From the NCBI RefSeq assembly GCF_910596095.1, contig NC_056550.1, forward strand, positions 13,193,501 through 13,257,500: DNA of 64,000 bases, in the 5' to 3' direction. Made by a program: the position numbers and the translations under genes. Source of the stretch: Thunnus maccoyii (Eukaryota > Chordata > Actinopteri > Scombriformes > Scombridae). Shown here one piece after another: positions 17,870 to 29,547 of the stretch. Below the pieces are notes generated by a model. It searched no databases. It saw only the letters and a list, made by a program, of their open reading frames with translations, and was not told where the DNA came from. Within the stretch, counting starts at the first letter, position 1; each line of letters starts with the position of its first letter.

Positions 17870-19318
17870 ACAGGTTCTGTATGAGTGAAATCAATGATTT
17901 TCTACTGTCAAAGGACTACAAGATAAACCTTTTAGCACAGAAATTCATCTGCCAGCAGTGAACATGAATCACTGGGCTGGTGCTTTTAACATCTTCACAG
18001 AGTGCAGCTCATACTTCTTACATTGCCCTTTAAACGTAAATTAAAGTCAGCACTAAGCATAGGTGAGGAGCAGATTATAGCTGACTGAGAGGGGAAAGAG
18101 TTCAACATACAAAAGCTACATAGATGAAGTAGACAATATGACATTTTAACAACTGTTTTGTCCAATCCAAACAATCTTTATGCTCCACCGTAACTCATCA
18201 CAGGGCAGTGAACAAAGACTTTGAGCCATTTAATTACATCATTTGTGGAAATAGTTGTTTAATGTGTTTTATTGTTTACATTTGTCAAGTATTGTGTAAA
18301 TTACTTATAGTTAGATTTACCCAAGCGGTTAAATAATTGTTAAAACTAAAATACACAAACATACATACACACTGCTGCTTTGTTGAGGCAGTGGAACAAT
18401 GCAGGACCAGACACACTTACAAGTAAAATAATATTCATTAGCACTGCTGATTGTGTTCCAATAAATAGCTTTACAAATACAATCGTGTGTGTCACAGAGG
18501 GCTTTATTTCACTATACATGACAAGTAACTGTAATGCTTTTGATAAAATGTCAGTAACTGTAATGGATTCAGTCAGTTTGAGAGCATGCAAGTACTGTGA
18601 AGCCTTTAAATGTCTGTAGTTTCCACACCTTTTGAATGTGCTAGACAGACACTTCTTCAAACAGTGTCTATGAGAGCTTCGAGTACTGGCACAAAATGGC
18701 AAATGAGTGCACGGGACAAACATCAGCGATAAACACGATGCCAGTGTTCACACACACGTTTTTGTTTGCAGAAGAATGTCAGACAAGGGGCACCTTGGTG
18801 GCCTACTGATTAAGACTCACACCACATATCCGCCGTGGTTAGATCCAAGCCTCGGAGATACACTTTCAACTGTCAAATAAAGGTGAACAAAGGATCTTTA
18901 AAAAAATGCCAAACAAGAAATTAAAAATGCATTGAAAAATGAATTACCATTAAACAACTGCAGCAAATATTTCTAAAAACTCTAGAGACTTTAAGCACAA
19001 CTGACACTTTTTAACATCTGTGTTTGGCAGTGCAGCAAAATAAATTAATTTGCCCACGTGTGCAACAAGGGGCTCAATTCTCTTCATTTCCAGTCCTACC
19101 TCCTAGTGTTCATTTGTTAAGTTACTACTTACATCTCTCTTGATATAGCCAGCCAGCCAGCAAGGCAAGAGAGACATTTCTTTTGTTTTTTTTCCTTTTT
19201 CAACATCTTACACTCCAGGTTTTCCAAATTCTGAAGGACCAATACAGTGTTGAATGGCATCAGGCTTTGTCACCACCTGCTTTCAAGTCTTGACATAAAG
19301 TGTGCTGGTCTTGTTCTT
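17870..19318. other. Intergenic, holds a SINE-like piece
   Basis: Between the G-gamma remnant and the end of fbxw9. AT-rich, with no coding exons that I can support. Part may be the fbxw9 3'UTR. Confidence 0.5.
18785..18905 (+). mobile_element. SINE-like fragment
   Basis: The stretch starting GGGGCACCTTGGTGGCCTAC, then GATTAAGACTCACACC and TGGTTAGATCC, ending CAAATAAAGG, looks like a tRNA-derived fish SINE with degraded A and B boxes. It resembles the copy at 57.6 kb in layout. Confidence 0.45.
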
Positions 19319-22300
19319 TCATTTTCTGGGCCTCCAGATTTCCACACACATGTCCCCTGAGGCTACAGCCAGGATTCCAGCCTCCACACTCAGCTGGTAA
19401 TTGAAGACAGGAGGGGTATGGTTGAGAAGACACAGGGAGAAAGACATTTCAGAAATGAGGATGAACCTGAATGAATCAACTACAAATATATTTAAAAGAC
19501 ATAGAAAAACCACAAACTACATCCTCACAGACACCTGATACTTCTTAACTTTCTGTTCATTGTACAAATTGTTAATTTGCTCTCAAGTTACGTATGTTGT
19601 TAAATATAAACTCATCTTTATATAATTTAATTAACAATTGATATTTTGAATGTCCATGAGATGTGGTATTAAGTACTAACCCCATTCACTCCAGCTTGGT
19701 GACGCAGAGTGCATAACGTCCTCGGAGGTGCACAGGGGATGTGTACCTGCAACACAGACAAGAAAAAACACCAAAGGCTGTGAGAGAAACTACAACTTAA
19801 GAATGTTCAGTGGTGGAGTTCACTAAAGAAACAAAGCAACAAAGCATTTGCCTCATCCTACCTTGACAGTACGATCAGATGAACAGGTGTAGAGGCTTCC
19901 AGGGGTCCTGTGGATGCCAGTGACCAAGGCTGTGTGTCCCACATCAAACTGGGACAGAGGTTTTAAGACCCCCGCCTGCATGGAAAAGGAGTGGAGCATG
20001 CCCCTGTTGTCTCCAGCCCACACCTCTTTGTCACTGTGGCTCATGGACAGCAAGTAAGAGCCCAGCTGGAAATGGAGAGGTTGGTTGGAGTTAGTCTACT
20101 GCAGGTATAAGAGTGTATCTGAGCATATCTGCACACAAACTTCTTCAGAAACAACAAATGTGTCTGTGTGCTTCCATCTACCCGAACTTTGTTCAAGCCT
20201 TTGTCCGCCCTGCGGTCATAGACAGCCACAGTGCAGTCTTTACTCCCAGAGATGATGTACTTGTCATCTGCAGCCAGGCACATTACAGCATTGCCATGGA
20301 GACGGATGCTTTTCACCAGTGGTTCAGCAGCTGTAGACAAAATTATGACATAATCAATCTCAGAAACTAAGTGAACTATGCTAGCTGACTGCTAAGACAA
20401 AAAAACATAACATAAATTTGTAAGAATATTGCCTGAGGAATTATTTTTATTGGCACTTTATGCACACACATTTTACACGCACTAAATTGAAATGCAATTT
20501 ATGTTAAACCCACTCACCTCTGGTGTCATACATGCTGACCTTCTTGTCAAATGTACCAGCCAGCAACACATCCGTCTGACAGGACAAGCAGAGGACAGCA
20601 GCCCCAGCCCTGATCAGGCCCCTCTCTGCCCCACCTGCCTGTAGGTCCCACAGCCTCACTGTGCTGTCGAAGCCCCCTGACGCAAGCAGAGGTCCCTGAG
20701 ATGCCAGACACCAGACCCAGCCCAGATGGGTGCTGAAGTGGCCCTGCCCACCCAACGTGTGTAGCAGCATGCTACTAGAGTCTGCCTGCAGATCCCACAG
20801 TTTAACATTCCAGTCTCTGGACCCTGTGGCACAAACTGCCCCCTCACCCCCCACAAGGAGGACTGAGTTGACCTGGGCAATGTGACCTGAAGGTAGGGTG
20901 ATACACTCTAGTGCTGGGGGTGGGCTAGGACTTCTGGGGGGTTGACGTTGCTCCATCTCTACATGTCTTTCATTACCCAGATACCTGGGGTCTTCCATGT
21001 CCTCTTGGTGATTAAGAGCACCATCTTGCTGCTCATCATCAACCAACACCACCCTGTGGTCCCTTTCTCCTTCCATTAGTGCCCCTGCATCATCCTCTAG
21101 TCTCTCTTCCAATTCCTCCCTCAGTCTTGCCAGTTGGTCCTCACCTGCAGCAGGCTGCAATTCACCATCCTGACCTTCCAATGCCACCTCCATTCCTTCA
21201 TCAACACCATATGCAACCTCCTGCACTGCGACTCCCTCTACAACACCCTCTCTCCCAGCTTCCTGTGCCTCTGCTACTGGTTCTCCATCCTGCCCTGCTC
21301 TTTGCTGCTGCCTCACTCTTTCCTGTTCCTCCTCATCCTCTTGGGTCTGTCTGGCCACAAGGTGTGCTTGACCCATCCAGCAGGTGATCAGCTGCTCCAT
21401 CTCCAGACAAGCAGTGGGCCAGTCAAACTCCTCCCTTGGCCCCACCGGAAAGCCAGCTTGGGATCCTATTAGTCTGCGTGCCCGGAGCTGCCAAGCAGTG
21501 CTGTCTTTGCCCACGTTGCTAAGTGCATGACAGACCTGAAAAAATGAGGAGGGGGGATTCAAGAGAGTTTGCTTCATCATCAAGATATGGCTTAATTGAT
21601 TATATTAACTTATCATTATGAAAGTCTAAGCCAGTTTGATTCTGGAAACTTATACCTGCTTTCCTGTGTTTTAATCAATCGATCAAACTTATATTTGTAT
21701 AACACTTCATACAGGTTAGTGCAATTCAAAGACAGATGACTGACAGGCCAATAATAAGACAGAACAAGTGTAGACAATAAACAGTAAAAACAATGAGACT
21801 AATGCACACAAGAAATAATAATGACGGACATGTAATAAAATAAAGTAGATTCAGAAGCTATAATAATAATAATATAAAGTGAAATAAAACTAGATTAAAA
21901 ACTAGATAAAATAGATTAAAAACTGTCAAGGAAAACAAACAGTAAACTCTAAAACAACAAACTTAAGGATCCATAAGTGAATGTATAATCTAGTCATTGA
22001 GACAACACAAATAAGCAAGAAACTTTGACTCCAAAAGATTTTTCTGGAAGTTATGGGTCAAAAAATCTTTAAAGTGAACCTTTGGCAGCACTGTGATGAC
22101 ACACTCAGCTGGAAGGTGAGAGGCAATGTGGGTCACCATCTCCCATGGTAATGACAACAAGCCACTGGTCTCTGCAGCAGGAGAGGGGCTAACATCTGCT
22201 GAGGATGCATGGCCACCTGGCAGAAGACTGAAAGGAATATGAAGAAGATTTATTTAATAATCTCATGTCATTTTGTCATATGAACAGCACGTTGATATAG

Positions 22301-22407
22301 GATAAAAGAAAGCCTCACCCATGCAGGTCAGGCCTGGAAGCTTCACTTATCTGGGTTTTCACAGGGGGTCCGCCCTGTTCACCATCTGTCCCTGCCTCAG
22401 ACATCAT
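19319..22407 (-). CDS. fbxw9: F-box/WD repeat protein 9, seven exons
   Basis: Predicted substrate receptor of an SCF ubiquitin ligase: the F-box binds Skp1 and the WD40 propeller binds targets (family knowledge; FBXW9 targets are poorly known). Exons: 22407-22319, 22227-22080, 21535-20518, 20330-20182, 20065-19862, 19746-19681 and 19393-19319, in phase, 582 aa. The F-box runs from SLLPWEM-like residues in exon 2 (LLSLPWEMVTHIASHLP) into exon 3 (VCHALSNVGKDSTAWQLRARR). WD repeats follow, with SRDWNVKLWDL, GGFDSTVRLWDL, GTFDKKVSMYD, SGSKDCTVAVYDRR and SSDRTVKV. The end, ASGDMCVEIWRPRK, matches human FBXW9. Two ATGs are adjacent at 22407 and 22404; either may be used. Between the F-box and first WD repeat exon 3 carries about 150 residues rich in Glu, Gln, Asp and Ala that the human protein lacks. 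Confidence 0.93.
20896..21360 (-). other. Acidic low-complexity insert in fbxw9
   Basis: This part of exon 3 encodes a stretch dominated by Glu, Asp, Gln and Ala (for example EDEEEQERVRQQQ, LREELEERLEDDAGA, VDDEQQDGA), ending in PPRSPSPPPALE. It stays open and in frame with both flanking domains. It is probably disordered, with possible short coiled coil. Confidence 0.75.
21665..21990. repeat. Possible LINE 3'-tail repeat
   Basis: An fbxw9 intron segment starting near TTATATTTGTATAACACTTC and TACAGGTTAGTGCAATTCAA resembles the 3' tails of common fish LINEs, followed by an A-rich region. Judged from memory of the motif only. Confidence 0.3.
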
Positions 22408-23060
22408 CTTTTCTCCTCTCAGTACACTAACTTATGCACTTTAAAGCAACATTACTTTACCTCTATTCTCTATTGCTGGTTTCATGTAATTTCATACATA
22501 AAACCTCAACTATTTTTGAGAGTGAAAACTGACAAAATGCTAGCTGTTATAGGTTTATAACGTAAGCTACATTAGTAACATTACAAATGGTGCATGAACA
22601 AAGCGACTTGCCATAAACACAATCCACAGTCCTTTTCTTTTCGGTTTCATTGACTAGCTACCGGCAATATATGTCTCTCAACTTCATATAAGGAACCTAA
22701 CGTTAAAGCAAAAACGACGAACTAAAGCTGTAACACAGCAAGTTACCGTTAGCTTCAAGAAGCTACTGCTAAATGTTACTAATAACAAGCCCTGCCTCTC
22801 TTTGACAACGCCAGTCGTTGGTCGAAAGTCGTCGCCCGAGTCAGCTGGTGACCACTGTTACGATATAAACATGTTGCTGGTTCCCAAATTAACACTGAAA
22901 TCCCATGTAATGAAGGATTATCAACTGTCATTTGTCAGCTGTTATCAAGGCGAACTACAAATTCAAATCAGCTTCTTTTTCTTCTACTTCCGGTTTAATG
23001 ACGAATTGCCAACATTCGAACCACTATCGCCACCAACTGTTGAATTACATAGTTCTTAAA
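22408..23060. other. fbxw9 5' flank and likely promoter
   Basis: Upstream of the fbxw9 ATG. An ETS-like ACTTCCGG lies near 22987 and there are scattered CpGs around 22800-22840. The transcription start and any noncoding exon cannot be fixed. Confidence 0.3.
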
Positions 23061-23061
23061 T

Positions 23062-24662
23062 TCTTGTTATTAGGGACCGAGCCCAAAAGGCAGAGGACTA
23101 CTGTAAAACAGTAGTCGAGGCGAGGACCCTATTGTCAGGGCCTGAGCTCCAAAGGGGCGAAGACCCTATTGTATTTCGTGTGTTTGTTTCTTTCTTCTTC
23201 TTCTTTCTTTATTATTACGCCACTTCAACCCTTAATTTGACCCCCTAGGACCCGTAGGAATGTCGTAGAGAGATTGAACCAAAACTCAATTATTCGTCTC
23301 ATCAAGACCTACAAATCATATGCTGACACCCCTGACCTAAATCCAACAGGAAGTCCGCAATATGCCCATCAAAGTACGACTTTGCCCCAATTTTGGACCC
23401 CCAAGAAACGCTATCTCCTACTAGGGCGTTCATGGTATCGGCTTCAAACTTGAATACATTACTTATGACATTGTGCTGAACAAAAGTTGTTAAAAACTTT
23501 GTAATAACTCAAACATTTTAGATAATGTAAGCCCTGAAAGTTGTAGTGCCACATCACACCTTACAATATAAACCAATGGGGAGGCAATCTCTAGACATGG
23601 ACTTTGTGTCAAACAAATGGTTCTGATGTCTAAACTATAAGTCTGACCACTTTAAAACCTGTATCAATCGATTCAAGATGAAATTTCCCACAAAAAAAAA
23701 ATGTGATTTTTAATGTAGGATTTGGCCAACGTCATGGGATTTATGAGGATATTTCACAAGAAGAGTGACATTCTCCTCTCCAACTGAGAGGGAGAGAGAG
23801 AGATTAGGAGGGGGGAGATGGGTGTGGGGGTCAAATGGAGCTCATTGAGTGAGAGTGACAGTTTAGTGATAAAGTGCTGCAGAAAAATAAAATCAAAACT
23901 AAAATTTATAGCTGTGTACTGCAGTTTTTCCTTTATTAGGGCCCAAGCACCTAGCGGTTGGCTCACTGTCAGGTAAAAACCAAAACCCAGAAAACACAAT
24001 ACTCTAAATACAACCCACACCAACCTGTCCAAGAACCATCATGAACCTAAACTAAAGTACAACACACTAGGCTAAACAACAAAAGGCAGTCCAAACCCAC
24101 CACCCAAATATAACAAGAATCATATGACCAGAAGGACTAAACAGAACTGCAAACCAGGAGACCCCAAAGAACACAAGAACATAAAAAGACCAAAAAACAC
24201 ACAAAGTCCAGGCAGGGTGTGATACTCACACTCTCCATTCAAATATATAAGTATTTTTCTGTGTCCAGCTGCAGTTACTTATTGTCTCTACACACCTGAC
24301 AGTACACATTTCAATCAAACTTTGACCAGGTCATGTGGGTTAAAAGTCTTTACTTTTCTAAAAATAAACTTGATGAAAATTAGGAAATTAATTTGTTTTA
24401 CACACAAACTCATCAAGAGTTTTCAATTTACTAATTGAAATTCAAGGGAATGGGCCCAAAACTTGCATAATTTTGATGACACAGGTGTGAGCAAGACAGA
24501 CATGTCTCACCCTGCAGAAAATTCTCATCCTGTCAATCAAACTTTCAAAATAAAAGCACGCCCCACTTGTAAGAAATGTTCCTCATTTTTAAAAAGCAAA
24601 ATGATCTGATCCCGATGGGCCAGAGTGCAAGGTCCTGACCAACACTGCTTGCAGCTTTAATT
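23062..24662 (+). repeat. Interspersed repeat, family unresolved
   Basis: Begins GGGACCGAGCCCAAAAGGC and contains GAGGCGAGGACCCTATTGT, then a second start-like phrase (GGCCTGAGCTCC and GGGCGAAGACCC). It ends ACTGCTTGCAGCTTTAATTA. This start and end pairing is a pattern I know from many teleost genomes. Near 23938 another start-like phrase (GGGCCCAAGCACCTAGCGG) suggests nesting or partial duplication. No coding capacity seen. Confidence 0.5.
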
Positions 24663-24709
24663 AAACCCCGTGATGAAGTGACAACATGTTTTAAAATAGA
24701 ATTTCCAGT

Positions 24710-25170
24710 TCATTCTTTAACAGCTGTCTTTGTCTTGTATATTTGAGACGATGAAAGAAAAAGATGTGATCCATAGTTTCCATACGATTGCAGCCAAGAC
24801 TGTATACCACACAAGTTTGTGTGTCCCAGTCTTATTCTGCCGATCAGGCACTCATGTCTCCTGTTTTCCTCCTGCGGCCTTCCCTCTCCCACCTCTTGTT
24901 GACTCTGATACAAATGCTTTCCTTTAGTATCCCTGTCCCATGGCTTTTGCCATTGCTCCATATAAAAGCTTTTGCCTCTATCTTGCTTACTGCTATTGCA
25001 ACTTCTTGGTTTCTACTTCATTTCCGTGGATGCCCACATGCACTGGTACCCATAAAACCTGTACATCAGTCTGCAAGTCCGCAGCAAGACCCTTCTCCAT
25101 CACAGAGCTCCAATTCATTTTACGTTTTCTTTGGCTTGACACTTGTTTTGAGCCAGCCAGGGTAAACTCC
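24710..25170 (-). mobile_element. LINE fragment with RNase H region
   Basis: Minus-strand reading gives WVPVHVGIHGNEVE, the RNase H signature found in I-superfamily LINEs. After stops and frame changes it continues with RRHECLIGRIRLGHTNL, the conserved block near the C-terminus of the same polyproteins. No reverse transcriptase is left here; this is an old truncated copy. Confidence 0.6.
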
Positions 25171-25199
25171 CAGGTATCATACTAACACCTCTGGACATA

Positions 25200-27049
25200 C
25201 TAAATCTTTCGGATGATTCTGCTTAGTTTTATTGTGACCTAAACTTGCCACAGTCTTAAACCAGCAGGTCATTGCATTACTGTGGTTAGCAAAAGTCTAA
25301 CTGAACATTATGTATAGTTTGTTAGTATGACCTACCAACCAGTTTTATTCCAAAAGGAATATTGCAAAAGAAACAGTTGCTGAGGAGAAACTAACAAAAT
25401 AAGTACGCAGCAGAAATAGAAGCCATTACTTGTCCCCTAACCAGACTGCTGCTGAGATTGCACCAGTGCACCTTTTAATTACACTTTTTAATCCAAACTA
25501 CTGCACCCCATTAATTTCCCCTCTCTTTCCTGAGTTTGGACAAACTGTTTCCAGACAGACAGAAGAGCTTTTAGCAAATGTCTCTTTACCACTGTGCTGC
25601 AAAGAAAACACTCTTGGCCTGACTAATGTTTTGACTGCGTTATCATATCTCACATTTTACAGCCACAAGAAAGACTTTTACTCATAAGTTTTACAATGCT
25701 TTCATTGGCCACAACGAAAATTTACAGCCCTCTCTGATCCGCTGAGTGCTATTACCAAGTTACTTACAGTAGGTTACTGTATTGTCTGAACAACATGCTG
25801 CTATGACTAATACTATTATTAATCATAATAATAGTTGTAGGTTAATTTGTGGACTAGACAAGCTGAAGAATTGAGGTTATTAGTTTGCTCAATTTAAATA
25901 TTTTCTTTAAGTCTAAAACTTATCCAGACATTTTGTTTAGGCTAGCCTTAAATACCACAAGATCCTCTTCAAATACAAAGTCACTGCAAATCATCATTTT
26001 CATGCATTTATTCATGCCAAGTTTGTTCTGTGAGGTCCATTTCTTCTGTCTGGGGTTGCAAACATTAAACCAGATTCTCAGTAGTTTAGGGGATTTAGGT
26101 GAATAAATTTAGGTGAATAAATTCAATTTTTTCTCAAGATCTTAAGATTCATGCTGATGTTTTAAACAAAACTTCAAAAGCTTTTGTTGGCAACAATCAG
26201 ATACAATTTAGAAAGACAGATAATTACACAGTCACACACACAAATACTGAGTCACAATGAATATTTGTTGTATCGTGTAGACATACAGCATAAACCTGTA
26301 GTTAATGTACATGATGAGATCATATAACCACTGCCATACACAAACACACGTTTACTTGTGTCACTTTTGGGGTATTTACATAGACTTATATTGATATCTT
26401 AGAGACTTACCCTAACCACAACCACTGACCCAAAAATCAGCATTTTATCATTTGGGGACGCGGCTTTTGGTATGTGTCCCTGAAAGTTATGTAAATCATA
26501 CCCAAACACACAACTCTGGTACAGCCAGAGTGTATAAGACTTACATGAATCCGTATGTTTTGTGAATACTGGGTGTTTTTGAACCTCTCCGGGCAGCTTA
26601 GGGTGGAGGAACGCTGATGTCAGACAGACACAGGATGAAACTACAGAGCACTGAACGGTAACTGCATCAACACACAAACAGTCACCATCAAGACTCTGTG
26701 AGCCTTCAAAGCAAAGTATGTCACCAACTGACACTTAAACACTGAGTCAGTGAGATTCTGATAAGTAACATGCCAACCACCTGACCTGATTTCCTTTCTG
26801 TAAATCCTTGCCTGGTTATTTCCCACAACACCAGGCTTGTTGCAGCTCATCACAAATTATACGTGTGTGCATGTTACTATGCATTTTATTTGTCTCGTGC
26901 AAAGGCTTCATCTGGATGGTTGTGGTGTGTCATCTTTAGCAGGGCCTGGAATTGTTCAATCCATGAATTGTTGATTTGTTTTCCAGAGCTTGGTCTGTAA
27001 CATGGAACCCTCACAAGACGATGGGCATCCCTCTGCAGAGCTCTGCTAC
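25200..27049. other. Intergenic, nothing recognised
   Basis: AT-rich sequence with short open frames only. No exon series, RNA gene or clear repeat family identified. Confidence 0.45.
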
Positions 27050-28642
27050 AAGGGAGAAAGGGGTAAATAGAGCCAGTGGGTAAAATGAGCCACCCCCTTT
27101 ATCTAGGTAACCATAAACAAAAGTAATCATGTGACCACAAATTAAGAAAGTATAGTTCACATTACTCAATCCATCTTGGACTCGAGCACATGAAGAGAGT
27201 GGTCAGCAAAACAGAGCAAAAAAAAGACTTGTCATGCTAAGTGAATTCATCATGTTACTAAAGTTATCAATCCTGTATCTTAATTAGAAAGTTTTAGACA
27301 TTATTACATGTTAATTTAAGTCACTCTAAACTACAAAATAAGGTCATAAACTTAGCATAACTATGGATCTGAGCCACTGTATGAAACAGTTTTGTCAAAA
27401 TGGAGGTTGTGGGGTAAAATGAGCCAGTGATGTTGGGGCAAGTTGAGTCAATGGCTCAGTTTACCCCCCAAAATTATTTTCTGATATTCTAGAGACCCTG
27501 TTCATGTTTGAACCCTGTTACAAGTGCTACAGTGTTGATGAATAAATACCTAATTGTTGACTAATGTTAAGTTTAAGCCACACACAAACATGCTGCACAT
27601 ACAGACAGGTGACAAATTAAAGGAAAAGCCAACATAAAGTGTCTCAGTAAGGTGTTGGGCTACCATGTGCTGCCAGAACAGCTTCAATACACCTTGGCAT
27701 TGATTTTAAGGTCTCTGGAACTCTTCTGGAGGGATGAACACTGTTCCTCAAAAAGATATTCCCTCATGTGGTGTTGTGATGATGGTGGTGAAGAGCGCTG
27801 TCTAACATGACAGTCCAAAATCTCCCATAGGAGTTCAACTGGGTTGAGATCTGGTGACTGCAAAGGTCATACCATATGATGCACATCATTTTCATACTCA
27901 TCAAACCATTCAGTGACCCCTCGTGCCCTTTGGATGGGGACATTGTCATCCCAGAAGAGACCACTCCCATCAGGATAGAAATGTTTCATCATAGGATAAA
28001 GTTGATCAGTCAGAACATCTTTGTATAGATTTGCAGTGACCCTTCCCTCTAAGGAGACAAGCGGACCCAAACCATGCCAGCAAAATGCCCCCCACAGCAT
28101 AACAGAGCCCCCAGATCCCCTCACTGTAAGGGTCAAGCATTCAGACCTGGACCAGTTTTTCCTTTAATTTGTCACTCATCTGTATACACAAAAGCACATT
28201 TACACAAACATTCTTTCTGTAGCTAACACACAAAGATCACAGTCTAATCTTTACTGAAAATGTTGAACAACAAGACACAAACATATGGTTTTACTTAAAA
28301 GTACACGTTTTTGCTTTTGTTAAATTGATGGCATTAATAAAGTTCAAAATTATTTTTAATTTTATAATTTGTTTGTGTAATTTTTATATCAGTATTTAAT
28401 GGTAGCACTATTTACCCATAGAGCGCTCAATTTTACCCCTACCTTTGGGCAAATTGTGCCATAGAACTAACTTTTTTTGATGTCTCATTATTCTAAAACC
28501 ATAATAATTAGATAACTTATTTTAATTTCCATGGGTACACAACAACCTGAGGTATATATAGTAACTTATTTGAAACAAATACACTTTTTTGCAGTAAAAA
28601 CATCAAATGTAAAAAGTGGCTCATGTTACCCCGTTCTCCCCT
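27050..28642. mobile_element. Non-autonomous DNA transposon with terminal inverted repeats
   Basis: The left end reads AGGGAGAAAGGGGTAAATAG and the right end, reversed, AGGGGAGAACGGGGTAACAT; both continue into TGAGCCAC-like sequence. GGTAAAATGAGCC and related phrases recur inside. No transposase of its own is seen. A Tc1-like element sits within it (27602-28182), so this element is the older. Without that insert it is about 1.0 kb. Confidence 0.55.
27602..28182 (-). mobile_element. Tc1/mariner element, internally deleted
   Basis: Inverted ends CAGACAGGTGACAAATTAAA (left) and, reversed, CAGATGAGTGACAAATTAAA (right) are flanked by TA on both sides, the Tc1/mariner target. Minus-strand reading gives GGSVMLWGAFCWHGLGPLV, FYPDGSGLFWDDN and ARGVTEWFDEYEND, typical of the Tc1 catalytic domain. 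After breaks it ends MPRCIEAVLAAHGSPTPY and a stop. At 581 bp it lacks the DNA-binding half and much of the rest; intact relatives are about 1.3-1.6 kb. Confidence 0.85.
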
Positions 28643-29465
28643 ACTGGTCAAGAACAGAGTAAGCTGTTATCCTCATCTCTGCAATTCAAATGTACATTAC
28701 TAAAGAGATGACTACCTTTGGAAGCTATCCATTGAGGGCTATTAATCATACTAGCATGCTATCATAAATCATGAGGAGGTGGTCCCAGCTGTTGCTACTA
28801 TGGAATGACTCCAGTCAAAGAGTCAGAAAAAAGTTATCAGGAATCACATAAGTATTTTGTAAAAAGATTAAAAAAAATAAAAAGCTCACTTACAGATTAA
28901 CAATTAAACTGACAAAACTGCATCTCCAAATAATCCCAGCAAAAATAATTATTAGCAGACTGACTCATTAACAAATGAAATAGTTCTAAATAGTTCCTAA
29001 GTTCCAAATAAAAGTCTGACTTCAAAGACTCTGGAGATGACTTCATCTGATGCAAACGCAAACTTCATTACAAAATGAATATTTATCACATTCCCAGTGA
29101 CAAGTACTTTCTTCTGGCAATAAAATATTCCATAACTAAAATCGGAGGATTGTTCCAAGCAGCATGTGCGATGCCTTCGGTCAACACCAGCTGCAGATTT
29201 GATGGGTTCAAACTTTTTCTTGGAAAAGGTTCCTGCTTTTTGTCTGTCTTCTTTTGCATACTGAACTCTTTCGAAATACTGCCCTTTGGGTATAAGCAGG
29301 AATTCTAATTAGCAGGTTTCTCAGGAAAAAACAAAAACAGTCACAAAGTAAACCTACAAGCTGTGCATTAAGTTAAAGGAAAAACTAAACAGCAGTTTGT
29401 GGTTAAGATATCTTAAACCATGTTAAGAAATAAAACATGAGAAAAATATTGACATATACAAAACA
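28643..29465. other. Intergenic, nothing recognised
   Basis: AT-rich; lies just beyond the poly(A) signal of the bucky ball gene. Confidence 0.4.
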
Positions 29466-29471
29466 TTTATT
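29466..29471 (-). promoter_or_regulatory. Poly(A) signal of the bucky ball gene
   Basis: AATAAA on the minus strand, 77 bases beyond the predicted stop at 29548-29550. Confidence 0.6.
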
Positions 29472-29547
29472 GAAAACACATTTTAATTTCATTTTAATAT
29501 TAAATTCTTTCTTTAAAACCAAGTGTCTTGTTGAGTGTGGTCAGGGC

